From Methylophaga sp. 42_25_T18 (GTDB lineage: Bacteria; Pseudomonadota; Gammaproteobacteria; Nitrosococcales; Methylophagaceae): a DNA stretch of 64,000 nt. The stretch is taken from the NCBI GenBank assembly GCA_002163085.1, contig MAAJ01000001.1, positions 434,001 through 498,000 on the forward strand, given 5' to 3'. This document shows, in pieces, positions 18,962 to 27,633 of the stretch (position 1 is its first letter; each line of letters opens with the position of its first letter). The notes beneath the pieces were generated by a model. It saw nothing but the letters and a program-made list of their open reading frames with translations. It did no database searches and was not told where the DNA came from. The position numbers and the translations under genes are program-made.

Positions 18962-19960
18962 TTGAAAAATATAGTTAAATTAGGGAGCATCATCTTGATG
19001 TCAGCCCTTATACAAGCATGTGCACCTGCAGTTTATAACGTAGATGGCCCCTCAACATCGAATATTAGCTATGAAGAGCTTGTAAACGAAGCTAAGGCCG
19101 ATCCAAAAGATTTCAACCTCCAAGATAAGCGTTCCGAAGAAGGCAAAACGTTTAGTTACGGTGTTTTACCTGCAGGACTAAAGATTGATGGCAACACTAT
19201 TGAGCCTATTTCATTTTTAAAGACGAATACCGAGAAAGAACTAAAAGCAAGAGGTATCAATACCAGCCTTTCTAGTTCAGATGGTATAGACATTGAAATA
19301 AATAAATTTGTGATACGAAATCATCGCGCTAGTGGTTTTTCTCCTTTTGTAACATTCACTATGTTGAGTGGCGATATAGTCACTGATAGTGGAAAAGAGC
19401 GAGTTGCAACATTTATTAAACGAGGAAAAGTGCCTGTTTGGACTTTTGATGAAATCATACAGCCTACTTTTAATGAGCCTCTTGATTTAGTGGTCAAAGA
19501 ACTTGCAGCTAAGATAAACGCTAAGATGTTTGGCAGACAAATATCTGATAGTGAAGTGCAAACATTGATTAAAAAAATCAATACGGAAACTCCTGCTAGT
19601 TCAGATACACAAAATGTTCCACATGACGTGAAATATTTAGATGTTTATCAGCTGGGGTTTGGCAATAACAAATCTGCCATTCCAGCTTTAGTAGAAATGG
19701 CAAAAAGTAAACCTGAGTATATTCGACTTTCAGCTATATCTTCTTTGGGGATTTTAGGTGCAGATGAAGAAATAGAGTTTTTGAAATCAATTTATTCAGA
19801 TAGTAAATTATGGCAAGATCGAGCTATGGCAATCAAAGCAATAGCTGATATAGGTAACGCGGAAGCGGTGGCTTTCTTAGATAAGGTATATGAAGAAAAT
19901 CAAGGTGATAGCAAAGACGATTTGTGGAATAGGGAAATTATTGAGCTTTATACAAATTAA
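18962..19960 (+). CDS. Lipoprotein with C-terminal HEAT-like repeats
   Basis: This 332-residue protein starts at a TTG codon preceded by AGGGAA at suitable distance. The signal peptide MKNIVKLGSIILMSALIQAC ends in a lipobox (LIQAC, Cys20), so it is probably anchored in the outer or inner membrane facing the periplasm. Residues 50-210 form an unrecognised domain. Residues about 225-325 carry two or three HEAT/PBS-lyase-like helical repeats (IRLSAISSLGILGADEEIEFL, split as IRLSAISSLGIL and GADEEIEFL, and DRAMAIKAIADIGNAEAVAFL), which usually bind proteins. No enzymatic motif is visible. The gene is monocistronic in appearance and ends before a hairpin terminator. Confidence 0.7.
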   Translation: MKNIVKLGSIILMSALIQACAPAVYNVDGPSTSNISYEELVNEAKADPKDFNLQDKRSEEGKTFSYGVLPAGLKIDGNTIEPISFLKTNTEKELKARGINTSLSSSDGIDIEINKFVIRNHRASGFSPFVTFTMLSGDIVTDSGKERVATFIKRGKVPVWTFDEIIQPTFNEPLDLVVKELAAKINAKMFGRQISDSEVQTLIKKINTETPASSDTQNVPHDVKYLDVYQLGFGNNKSAIPALVEMAKSKPEYIRLSAISSLGILGADEEIEFLKSIYSDSKLWQDRAMAIKAIADIGNAEAVAFLDKVYEENQGDSKDDLWNREIIELYTN

Positions 19961-19994
19961 GCCGTAATAGAAGTAAGTTCACAGGTTAAAACAA

Positions 19995-20030
19995 CAAGGG
20001 CAGACTCATAAATTATTGAGTCTGCCCTTG
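19995..20030. terminator. Bidirectional hairpin terminator
   Basis: A perfect 14-base stem, CAAGGGCAGACTCA (19995-20008) with its complement at 20017-20030, encloses an 8-base loop. It sits between the convergent lipoprotein gene and the 20091-20732 gene. The T-rich tail is better on the minus strand (TTGTTTTAA) than on the plus strand. Confidence 0.75.
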
Positions 20031-20090
20031 TACTTATTAGTACTGCTGAATGCGAATTAAAGGGTGTGAGCCTGAATAATAACGCCGTCA

Positions 20091-20732
20091 TTAAGAAAAT
20101 TGTTGCAGGTAGGTATCAATATTAGATGCGGTACGACTTTGAGGGTTTAGTTTTTCTGCGATGGATAATACGGTTTTTAACTCGCTTAAGGTGGCTTTAT
20201 CTTGGTCCGTTAGAGTTGCGACTTCATTCTTGTTTAGCTGATAGTCCAGCTGCGCGATGGTAGTAGAAATATCAGGGCTACTCGCCTTGCCAAAATTATC
20301 AATAATATCGGTAGCTTTATTGAGGATGGCCACTAAACTGTCAGCTTGCCCATCGTTTTTAAAGCGCTCAATAATATCGATTGTCTTTTGTTTTATACCT
20401 GCTAGTGATGAATCTGCTTCAGAGTCTGACGTATTGTTGACGCTAACCTCTTGTTGAAGACTGGCTAATTCACCTGATGAAATAAAGTTAAGCTCAGCCA
20501 ATCGAGTAAGAAAGTCATCGGTAATAGTGAAATTGGGGTTAACAATATCAAAGTCTTGATTTAATGCTGCAAGCCGCTCACCTCTAGTGCTCAGTGTAGT
20601 TTGGCTACTACTTTGAACCGTAGTCTGCTGAGCTTCTTGAATAGTTTGTTTGGCTGTTTCGATCAGTTCATTTGTTTTGCTAGAAAGCGATGAGTTGATT
20701 GCTGATTGAATATTATTGTTAACTGAAATCAT
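20091..20732 (-). CDS. Unknown helical, Ser/Thr/Gln-rich protein
   Basis: I do not recognise this protein. With the start at ATG 20732 (AGGGA lies 10 bases upstream; the upstream ATG at 20774 lacks such a site) it has 213 residues. There is no signal peptide or membrane helix. The N-terminal 60 residues (SVNNNIQSAINSSLSSKTNEL onward, rich in Ser, Thr and Gln) look amphipathic and helical, reminiscent in composition of flagellar or secreted structural proteins. The rest is acidic and helical (ITDDFLTRLAELNF, TIDIIERFKND, LVAILNKATDIIDNFG). No cysteines occur after the start. The function is open. Confidence 0.6.
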   Translation of the reverse strand: MISVNNNIQSAINSSLSSKTNELIETAKQTIQEAQQTTVQSSSQTTLSTRGERLAALNQDFDIVNPNFTITDDFLTRLAELNFISSGELASLQQEVSVNNTSDSEADSSLAGIKQKTIDIIERFKNDGQADSLVAILNKATDIIDNFGKASSPDISTTIAQLDYQLNKNEVATLTDQDKATLSELKTVLSIAEKLNPQSRTASNIDTYLQQFS

Positions 20733-20930
20733 AGAACATGTCCCTATGTGAGTTGTTTGGTTCACATAAAGCAAAATTTAAACCAGTTTAAAATTAAGAG
20801 GATAGTTTCCTTTTATGGGAAACAGGTATTAAATTGAAATGAGGTGGAGATTTCAGGTGATGGGTCGTGGTTTAGTTGTGTATTCAGACTCCGTCACTTA
20901 GGATTTACCTACAAAAGCAATGGAGTTGTT

Positions 20931-21194
20931 ATGTATATCGATCTGTTTACATTATGTTGGTTTGTCTTTGGTTATATTTTGTATGGTCACAAAGTCATGT
21001 TTGATTCCTTACTAGAGGCTAAAGCTACAAATGAGAGTGACACAGAAGGTGTTTTAGGGTTTACCGATTATATAGCGGCTTATGGTGGCGCTCTGATAGT
21101 CTGTGCGCTCTGGCCTGTCGCGGCAGTATTTGTTTGGCGAGAAAAAGGTCGGCTTAAAAGGTTAGGGTTGGAGTCAAAAGGTAACCACAAATAA
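20931..21194 (+). CDS. Small two-helix membrane protein of unknown function
   Basis: The ATG at 20931 (MYIDLFTLCW) follows TGGAG at 8 bases, so I prefer it to the open start at 20844. The 87-residue product has hydrophobic segments at about 3-20 and 47-69, and a basic C-terminus (REKGRLKRLG) that would stay in the cytoplasm. No family is recognised. Neighbours are the unknown minus-strand gene 20091-20732 and, downstream, the inverted-repeat element. Confidence 0.55.
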   Translation: MYIDLFTLCWFVFGYILYGHKVMFDSLLEAKATNESDTEGVLGFTDYIAAYGGALIVCALWPVAAVFVWREKGRLKRLGLESKGNHK

Positions 21195-21280
21195 AGTTCA
21201 AGTTTCAGAAGAGCGGGAGTTCTATGTGGTAATACCGACGTGAAAGTTTTATTAGCTTGCAGTTGTTAATTTTCGCTGCC

Positions 21281-21460
21281 GCGGGGCGTTCATTTCTTTT
21301 GTTTGCCCAAAAGAAACGAACCAAAGAAAAAGGCCCCCGACATTATCGCTAGTCACCGAAAAGACTATCTTTTGCAGCGTGGATAAAAACTCGCTGTGCT
21401 CAAACACTTATCCACTTCATCTGCAAAACATAGCCTTTTCGGTGGCGATAAAAACGGGGT
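21281..21460. repeat. Large compound inverted-repeat element
   Basis: Two hairpins stand side by side. The first pairs 21288-21301 with 21308-21321 (14 bases, one mismatch) around TTTGCC; its arms read GTTCATTTCTTTTG and CAAAAGAAACGAAC. The second is longer. CCCCG at 21335-21339 pairs with CGGGG at 21455-21459, arm 21345-21376 pairs with 21422-21449 (CACCGAAAAG with CTTTTCGGTG), and GTGGATAA at about 21379 pairs with TTATCCAC near 21408. Sequences of the CAAAAGAAACGAACCAAAG type recur between genes in many gammaproteobacterial genomes, from memory. No credible gene is inside. Confidence 0.7.
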
Positions 21461-21477
21461 ACTAAACCGACGGATTA

Positions 21478-21927
21478 CTATTCTTCGCTTTCATCACCCC
21501 AGAACTGCCACCATTTTTTCCTGTGCTCTTCCCGTGATGCTTGGCCTTGTTCTGAGCCTTTATCTAATTCTTTTTGTTCTTGATCGGCTTTTTTAGCAGT
21601 TTGCTTTTCTATGCCTTTTAGTTTGTCGCTATCTTCATCGGTGTCGACATCATCATCGAGTTCGTCTTTTTCTTTCTTGGCCTTTTTGCTTTTGTCTTTT
21701 TTCATTTCGTCGACATCATCATCGAGTTCAACTTTTTCTTTCATAGCCTTTTTAGCTTTATCTTTGTTCTTTTTGGGTTTGTCTTTTCCACCTGCGATTT
21801 GGAAATCACTTATTTCTGCGTGGTCAAAAGAGGGCGCTCCTTTGTCAGACCTGTCGGCTTGGTTGGCAAAGGCGGAATTAAAGACAAATAGAGATAAGAC
21901 GGATAGGGAGAGGAGTAAGCTTTTCAT
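21478..21927 (-). CDS. Secreted highly charged protein with 22-residue tandem repeat
   Basis: The 149-residue product begins with a signal peptide (MKSLLLSLSVLSLFVFNSAFA) and continues as a low-complexity Lys/Asp/Glu chain. A 22-residue unit ending in ELDDDVD occurs twice in tandem; in the DNA this is a 66-base repeat at 21643-21708 and 21709-21774. The C-terminus KKWWQFWGD is the only hydrophobic patch of the mature protein and could touch a membrane or a partner. It is probably disordered and periplasmic or secreted. No family is recognised. The alternating Lys-rich and Asp-rich blocks could bind cations, but that is speculation. Confidence 0.65.
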   Translation of the reverse strand: MKSLLLSLSVLSLFVFNSAFANQADRSDKGAPSFDHAEISDFQIAGGKDKPKKNKDKAKKAMKEKVELDDDVDEMKKDKSKKAKKEKDELDDDVDTDEDSDKLKGIEKQTAKKADQEQKELDKGSEQGQASREEHRKKWWQFWGDESEE

Positions 21928-22037
21928 TTTTGAGCCTCCGGTAGCAAAAGTTTTAATTGAAAAATAGGATCAAACTTGAATAAATCGTTATAAATCAATT
22001 GTAATACCATGTTAGCCCAATGTGAGGGCTAAAAACT

Positions 22038-22418
22038 TTAGTTATTAGCAGCAATCCAGGATCTAGCTTCCTTAATATCGGCGAAGAACTTGAAATCCCA
22101 ATTGCTATTGAGCTGTAACACGATATCGATGAATTTTTGAGCCAAAGCGATGACGTTTTTATCTGTTATAACCATCGCTATTTTTAAGTCAGGAAGTGAA
22201 ATGCTTGCGCCTACATCTAAGACGGCTAATTCTGTCAGTTCACTATCCGTTAATAGAAGGCGAGCAATGTTTCTGCCATCAAAGATCTGGTAGTAAGCAT
22301 GATCAGAGCGGGGATCCTCATAAAATTGGACATTCACCTTTCTAAGGTCGGAGAAAGGAACTATCCCCTCAAATTCCCACAGTATTCCATTGGTTTCCCA
22401 TGTGGTTTTGAATGACAT
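22038..22418 (-). CDS. SpoIIAA/STAS-like domain protein
   Basis: The 126-residue soluble protein resembles the SpoIIAA-like family (STAS fold): it begins with a beta-strand rich half (ILWEFEGIVPFSDLRKVNVQFY), has the central strand segment LKIAMVITD, and ends with FFADIKEARSWIAAN, the amphipathic helix typical at the C-terminus of these proteins. Members are thought to bind lipids or act as protein switches. No phosphorylatable serine motif is obvious. The gene is the last of the orphan block and its start is about 95 bases from the Pho boxes of pstS, which face the other way. Confidence 0.6.
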   Translation of the reverse strand: MSFKTTWETNGILWEFEGIVPFSDLRKVNVQFYEDPRSDHAYYQIFDGRNIARLLLTDSELTELAVLDVGASISLPDLKIAMVITDKNVIALAQKFIDIVLQLNSNWDFKFFADIKEARSWIAANN

Positions 22419-22513
22419 TCTGTCTTTTTCCTATAAAAAGTGAAAACTCGATTATTACTTAAAAAACGTTTAAATGTAAGTGCTTAGCATTTCTCTAATA
22501 TATATTTCACCCC

Positions 22514-22569
22514 TCGTCATAAAACTGTCATGTTTTGTTCATATTGGTGTCACATAACTTAGTGATACT
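22514..22569 (+). promoter_or_regulatory. Tandem PhoB boxes and -10 hexamer of the pst operon
   Basis: Four PhoB half-sites follow one another at an exact 11-base period: TCGTCAT (22514), CTGTCAT (22525), TGTTCAT (22536) and GTGTCAC (22547). This is two contiguous Pho boxes. A 10-base gap leads to GATACT (22564-22569), a four-of-six -10 match. pstS starts 51 bases later. The double box suggests cooperative binding of two PhoB dimers, as at other strong pst promoters. Confidence 0.78.
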
Positions 22570-22619
22570 GCATCCCGTAGTTTGAGTTTATTCATTTTTA
22601 ACTTGGGAGTTGAACAACG

Positions 22620-23573
22620 ATGTTCAAGAAGAATTTTGCAATTTTGGGTGCTGTGATGTCGATGACATTTTCTGCTGCTACCTTTGCTGATGTTGATGCA
22701 GCATTACCTGATTATCAAAAAGCGAGCGGTATTTCAGGAAACTTGTCGAGCGTGGGTTCTGATACTTTGGCTAATTTAATGACACTTTGGGCGGAAGAGT
22801 TCAAACGTGAATATCCAAACGTGAACATTCAAATTCAAGCGGCGGGCTCTTCTACTGCGCCACCAGCGTTAACAGAAGGTACGTCTAACTTCGGCCCTAT
22901 GAGCCGCAAGATGAAAGACAAGGAAAATGCTGCGTTTGAAGAAAAATACGGTTACAAAGCAACACCTATTCGGGTGGCGATTGATGCCTTAGCGGTATAT
23001 GTACACAAAGATAATCCCATCAAAGGTTTAACGATTCCTCAGGTGGATGCGATTTTCTCGGCAACACGTAAGTGTGGTAACGCAGAAGACATCACTAGCT
23101 GGAAACAACTAGGTAGTGACTTGGGTAATATCCAAATTTATGGTCGTAACTCGGTATCCGGTACTTACGGTTACTTTAAGAAAAAAGCCTTATGTAAAGG
23201 TGACTATAAAAATAATGTAAATGAACAACCTGGTTCTGCTTCTGTGGTGCAAGGCGTGACCAAGTCTCTGAATGGTATTGGTTACTCGGGCATTGGTTAC
23301 AAAACATCGGGTGTTAAAGCGGTTGCGTTAACGAAGAAAGAAGGCACGCCATTTATTGCCGCGTCTAAAGCAAATGCTGCAAACGGCACTTATCCATTAT
23401 CACGTTACCTATACGTTTACGTGAACAAAGCACCTAACAAACCATTAACACCGCTTGATCGTGAATTCATTAAGATGATCATGTCTAAAGTAGGCCAAAA
23501 AGTAGTGGTTAAGGATGGTTACATTCCATTACCGCTATCAGTTGTTGAGAAAGAGCTGGAAAAGCTTAACTAA
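22620..23573 (+). CDS. pstS: Phosphate ABC transporter substrate-binding protein PstS
   Basis: PstS is the periplasmic high-affinity phosphate binder that feeds the PstCAB importer. The 317 residues start with a signal peptide (about 1-23, ending TFA). Phosphate-binding loops are visible in [26 protein letters not shown] and [12 protein letters not shown], and the IGYSGIGYK segment is conserved. The sequence is nearer the PstS form of marine gammaproteobacteria than E. coli PstS. It is separated from pstC by a 100-base gap with a hairpin, which would allow higher expression of the binding protein. Confidence 0.95.
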   Translation: MFKKNFAILGAVMSMTFSAATFADVDAALPDYQKASGISGNLSSVGSDTLANLMTLWAEEFKREYPNVNIQIQAAGSSTAPPALTEGTSNFGPMSRKMKDKENAAFEEKYGYKATPIRVAIDALAVYVHKDNPIKGLTIPQVDAIFSATRKCGNAEDITSWKQLGSDLGNIQIYGRNSVSGTYGYFKKKALCKGDYKNNVNEQPGSASVVQGVTKSLNGIGYSGIGYKTSGVKAVALTKKEGTPFIAASKANAANGTYPLSRYLYVYVNKAPNKPLTPLDREFIKMIMSKVGQKVVVKDGYIPLPLSVVEKELEKLN

Positions 23574-23596
23574 GCATCATCTCTCGTAAGTGAAAC

Positions 23597-23636
23597 GCCT
23601 TGTGCCATAGATTTGGTGCAGGGCATTTTGCTTTTA
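23597..23636 (+). terminator. Hairpin between pstS and pstC, possible attenuator
   Basis: GCCTTGTGCCA (23597-23607) can pair with TGGTGCAGGGC (23614-23624) over 11 positions including three G-U pairs, followed by ATTTTGCTTTT. The T run is interrupted, so partial termination or 3' end protection of pstS mRNA is more likely than full termination. Confidence 0.4.
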
Positions 23637-23673
23637 ATAAAGAACAAGAATTTTACGTTATATCTGAGATTTT

Positions 23674-25944
23674 ATGATTGAACATTCTTTAAAAGACAGT
23701 GTATTGCCCGCACTAGGTTCCCCGTTAGCAAAACGTCGGCGCGCTTGGCGTGAGTTTAAAGATCGCTGTGCTAAATATGGTGTGGCGGTGGGCGGTATGG
23801 CAGTTATTTTTGCCATCGTCTTGATCTTCTTTTATCTGCTATCAGTGGTGATACCTTTATTCCACGGTGCACAGATGGATGTTGAGGCGGCATATGAAGT
23901 TGAGGCTAATAGCAGCAGCTATTTGACCTTAAATGAATATAACGATGTGGCCTTGAGTCTGAATATGCAAGGTCAAGTACGGTTCTTTGCTGCACAGGAT
24001 GGTCACACGCTGTTAGAGCCGCAATTACCATTACCAAGCGATGTCGATATCAGTAGTTTCAGCAAAGGGGCGCCATCAACCGGTGTGTTTGCTTATGGCT
24101 TTGTCGATGGCCGCGCCTTAGTCTTCAAACAAGCTTATAAAATTAGTTATCCCGAAGATAAACGCTTAATCACCCCAAGGATTGACTATCCCTTAGATCA
24201 GGATTTGCTGGTGGTTGATGCGGATGGCGCAGCATTACAGTTATTGAGCGTGCAAAGTAACGAAGAACAAACCACCTTGGCGGCGGTCACTGCCGATCAT
24301 CGCTTGGTAATAAATAGTATCGTTCGTGAACAAGATTTTATGGATGAAGATCTGTTTACCATCGAACAGACAAGCAGCAGTGTGGCGTTATCAGCTTTAA
24401 CCCAAGTCACTCATGTGCAAATGGATATTGATCAACGTGAGCTGTATTTGGTTGATAACACGGGCATGATTGCTTATTACGATATCTCCGATGTCGCAGC
24501 ACCACGATTAGTACAACATGTAAAAGCGGTGCCTGCTGGTGTTGCCATCACCACCGTGGAATTTTTAACCGGTGGTATTTCAATTCTGGTTGGCCGTAGT
24601 GATGGTCAGATCGATCAATGGTTCCCTGTTCGAGATCAAGACAATAACTACACCTTGCATAAGGTGCGTAGCTTTCATGAGCAATACGCAGAAATTGTGG
24701 CGATTGCACCAGAGTATTCTCGTAAGGGATTTGTCGCTTTAGATGCGGATGGTTTAGTCGGGATTTATCACACCACGGCAGAACGGACACTGTTGGTTGA
24801 ACCACTGGTAGTTGATGATGCTGTGATGGCTTTATCACCGCGTGCCAATGGCTTATTAAGTGTGACCCGTTCAGGCCAAGCCAAATTATTAACCATCGAT
24901 AACGAACATCCCGAAGTGTCTTGGCATTCTTTATGGGAAGAAGTTTGGTATGAAAGTCGTGATAAGCCAGAACATATCTGGCAGTCATCGTCAGCCAGTA
25001 ATGATTTTGAGCCGAAATTCAGCTTAACACCGCTGACTTTCGGCACCATCAAAGCGGCCTTTTATGCCATGGCAGTGGCGGTACCGTTGGGTATCTTTGG
25101 TGCGATTTATACGGCTTATTTTATGTCGGCCAGTATGCGAAAAGTGGTTAAGCCGACCATTGAAATTATGGAAGCCTTGCCGACAGTAATTCTTGGTTTC
25201 TTAGCCGGCCTTTGGTTGGCACCCATTGTCGAAGGTAACTTACCAGGTGTATTCAGCATATTGATTATGTTGCCGGTGATGACGGTATTGACGGCCTATT
25301 TATGGAGTCGAATTCCAAGTCGTCTGCGTAATCAAATTCCTGATGGTTGGGAAGCGGCAATTCTAGTTCCAGTGGTGATCATGGTTGGCGTTGTCTCAAT
25401 GATGATGAGTCCAACATTAGAGCTTTGGCTATTTGATGGCAATATGCCGCAATGGTTGAATGAGGTCGGTATTGATTTTGATCAACGTAATTCCTTAGTG
25501 GTGGGTTTAGTGATGGGCTTTGCCGTTATTCCGACCATTTTCTCGATTACCGAAGATGCCATTTTTGGTGTACCAAAACATTTGACCATTGGCTCCTTAG
25601 CCTTAGGGGCAACACCGTGGCAAACATTAACACGGGTGGTGTTGTTAACGGCCAGCCCCGGTATTTTTTCGGCGGTGATGATCGGTCTTGGCCGTGCAGT
25701 AGGGGAAACCATGATTGTCTTAATGGCCACCGGTAATACCCCGATCATGGACTTTAATATCTTTGAAGGCTTCCGAGCTTTATCCGCCAATATCGCGGTT
25801 GAGATGCCAGAAGCGGAAGTGGCGAGCTCACATTATCGAGTGCTGTTCTTAGCCGCATTGGTGTTGTTCATGGTGACCTTTATCTTCAATACGGTGGCCG
25901 AAGTGATTCGCCAGCGTTTACGTAATAAATACAGCAGTCTGTAG
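23674..25944 (+). CDS. pstC: Phosphate ABC transporter permease PstC, extended form
   Basis: PstC is one of the two inner-membrane permeases of the phosphate importer. At 756 residues it is more than twice the E. coli length. After the first membrane helix (about 42-66) there is an insert of roughly 380 residues of periplasmic character (about 70-450) rich in short beta-type segments, suggestive of a propeller-like fold. The ABC permease core follows with helices and the EAA-type loop ([20 protein letters not shown]). Such extended PstC proteins are known in other gammaproteobacteria; the function of the insert is not established. It is cotranscribed with pstA, 16 bases away. Confidence 0.93.
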   Translation: MIEHSLKDSVLPALGSPLAKRRRAWREFKDRCAKYGVAVGGMAVIFAIVLIFFYLLSVVIPLFHGAQMDVEAAYEVEANSSSYLTLNEYNDVALSLNMQGQVRFFAAQDGHTLLEPQLPLPSDVDISSFSKGAPSTGVFAYGFVDGRALVFKQAYKISYPEDKRLITPRIDYPLDQDLLVVDADGAALQLLSVQSNEEQTTLAAVTADHRLVINSIVREQDFMDEDLFTIEQTSSSVALSALTQVTHVQMDIDQRELYLVDNTGMIAYYDISDVAAPRLVQHVKAVPAGVAITTVEFLTGGISILVGRSDGQIDQWFPVRDQDNNYTLHKVRSFHEQYAEIVAIAPEYSRKGFVALDADGLVGIYHTTAERTLLVEPLVVDDAVMALSPRANGLLSVTRSGQAKLLTIDNEHPEVSWHSLWEEVWYESRDKPEHIWQSSSASNDFEPKFSLTPLTFGTIKAAFYAMAVAVPLGIFGAIYTAYFMSASMRKVVKPTIEIMEALPTVILGFLAGLWLAPIVEGNLPGVFSILIMLPVMTVLTAYLWSRIPSRLRNQIPDGWEAAILVPVVIMVGVVSMMMSPTLELWLFDGNMPQWLNEVGIDFDQRNSLVVGLVMGFAVIPTIFSITEDAIFGVPKHLTIGSLALGATPWQTLTRVVLLTASPGIFSAVMIGLGRAVGETMIVLMATGNTPIMDFNIFEGFRALSANIAVEMPEAEVASSHYRVLFLAALVLFMVTFIFNTVAEVIRQRLRNKYSSL

Positions 25945-25960
25945 AAGGGTATTTAAAAGA

Positions 25961-27631
25961 ATGTCGAATAAATCATTTTCTTCTTGGATGAAAAGTGGCT
26001 CGCCATGGGTGTGGCTAAATGCAGGTGCAGTGAGCATCAGTTTAGTCATGGTGGTCGGTCTATTATTGCTAATTGCAGTGCGTGGATTAAGTCATTTCTG
26101 GCCTGCCGATATCATGGCTATTCCTTATACCGAACCGGGTAAAGAGGTCATTACCTTAGTGGGTGAGGCGATTGATAGCGAAGTTGTTAGCGCGAAACAA
26201 TTAAGTCGAGTGGGTATTGAGCTACCAGAAGGCCAAGCCAGTGCAGAGCGACTATTAATCAAAGTCGGTAACCGTGATTATTTTGGTCTGGATTTTCGTT
26301 GGATCAATCAGCCCTGGATGGGAGAAGTAAGCTATCCAGCCGAATTGTTAGCGATAGAGCGACGAGAGTGGGGTGAGTTTTATGGTTATTTGTCGTCGGT
26401 AAAGCAACAAGGTGAAATTGTTGTTAGTGGTGATGCGGCTTTTGCTGAACTGCAACACCGCTTAATACGAAGCAATAATCTGGTCGGTGACATTAAATCG
26501 CTGGCAAAAAATGAGATGGGCAAGATCAACGCCGGCTTGGAAGAGCTTCGTCTGGAAAAACGCAAACTGGAATTAAGATCCGTCGCCGATACGTCGATTC
26601 AATTTGCTGAATTAGCGGAAGCAGAAAAGCTGTTAGACGTGTCTTATAAAGATTTACAAAATAAGCTGGCGGCATTGTATAAAGAGCTTAATCGAGATCA
26701 GATGATGGTGGTGATGTCAGATGGTCGCGAAGTGGAAATTCCCCTAGCAAAAGTGGTGCAAGCCCTTCGGCCAAATGCGATGACCGTATTTGAAAAACTT
26801 GTGGTGTATGGTCACGAGATATGGAAATTTGTGTCAGGTGATCCTCGCGAAGCGAATACTGAAGGTGGTGTGTTCCCCGCCATATTTGGCACGGTGATGA
26901 TGGTGCTGATCATGGCGGTATTGGTAACCCCATTTGGCGTTATTGCTGCGGTATACCTGAAAGAATATGCCACTCAAGGTCCGATTATTCGTTTGATTCG
27001 CATCGCTGTGAACAATTTAGCCGGTGTACCTTCGATTGTTTATGGTGTCTTTGGTCTGGGATTTTTTGTCTATTTCTTGGGCGGCAATATTGATGAATTA
27101 TTTTTCCAAGCCAGTCTACCATCGCCAACCTTTGGCACACCGGGATTGATGTGGGCATCACTCACCTTGGCAATATTGACGGTGCCGGTAGTGATCGTCG
27201 CGACTGAAGAGGGCTTGTCACGTATTCCTCGTGCGATTCGTGAAGGCAGTTTGGCTTTGGGTGCAACTAAAGCTGAAACCCTTTGGCGAACAGTTTTACC
27301 GATGGCGGCACCTGCAATGATGACTGGGTTGATTTTGGCTGTAGCGCGAGCGGCAGGTGAAGTTGCTCCGTTGATGATGGTCGGCGTGGTGAAATTAGCA
27401 CCGGCTTTGGCAGTGGATAATATCGCCCCTTATTTGCACTTAGACCGACAGTTTATGCATCTAGGTTTTCATATTTATGATGTGGGTTTCCAGAGTCCAA
27501 ATGTAGAGGCCGCACGTCCCTTGGTCTATGCCACGGCCTTATTATTAATCGTCATTATTATCGTATTGAACTTGGCAGCGATTAAAATTCGTAATCGCCT
27601 GCGGGAAAACTATAAAGCAAGTGAGAGTTAA
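25961..27631 (+). CDS. pstA: Phosphate ABC transporter permease PstA, extended form
   Basis: PstA pairs with PstC to form the phosphate channel. The 556 residues contain a first helix (about 18-45), an extra soluble region (about 46-300) that includes a charged helical stretch ([33 protein letters not shown]) likely to be a coiled coil, and a C-terminal permease core with the EAA-type loop ([20 protein letters not shown]). Like PstC it is the long variant, so the two inserts may contact each other in the periplasm. pstB begins 2 bases after the stop. Confidence 0.93.
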   Translation: MSNKSFSSWMKSGSPWVWLNAGAVSISLVMVVGLLLLIAVRGLSHFWPADIMAIPYTEPGKEVITLVGEAIDSEVVSAKQLSRVGIELPEGQASAERLLIKVGNRDYFGLDFRWINQPWMGEVSYPAELLAIERREWGEFYGYLSSVKQQGEIVVSGDAAFAELQHRLIRSNNLVGDIKSLAKNEMGKINAGLEELRLEKRKLELRSVADTSIQFAELAEAEKLLDVSYKDLQNKLAALYKELNRDQMMVVMSDGREVEIPLAKVVQALRPNAMTVFEKLVVYGHEIWKFVSGDPREANTEGGVFPAIFGTVMMVLIMAVLVTPFGVIAAVYLKEYATQGPIIRLIRIAVNNLAGVPSIVYGVFGLGFFVYFLGGNIDELFFQASLPSPTFGTPGLMWASLTLAILTVPVVIVATEEGLSRIPRAIREGSLALGATKAETLWRTVLPMAAPAMMTGLILAVARAAGEVAPLMMVGVVKLAPALAVDNIAPYLHLDRQFMHLGFHIYDVGFQSPNVEAARPLVYATALLLIVIIIVLNLAAIKIRNRLRENYKASES

Positions 27632-27633
27632 AA

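Noticed and set aside
21396-21596. 66-codon plus-strand frame at the edge of the palindromic element
   Set aside because: It spans hairpin sequence and the antisense of the charged secreted protein gene; such ORFs are typical artefacts of this repeat.
24548-25052. Minus-strand frames opposite pstC
   Set aside because: Antisense of a complete, well-recognised gene; composition (many His, Tyr and Ser) is typical of shadow translation.
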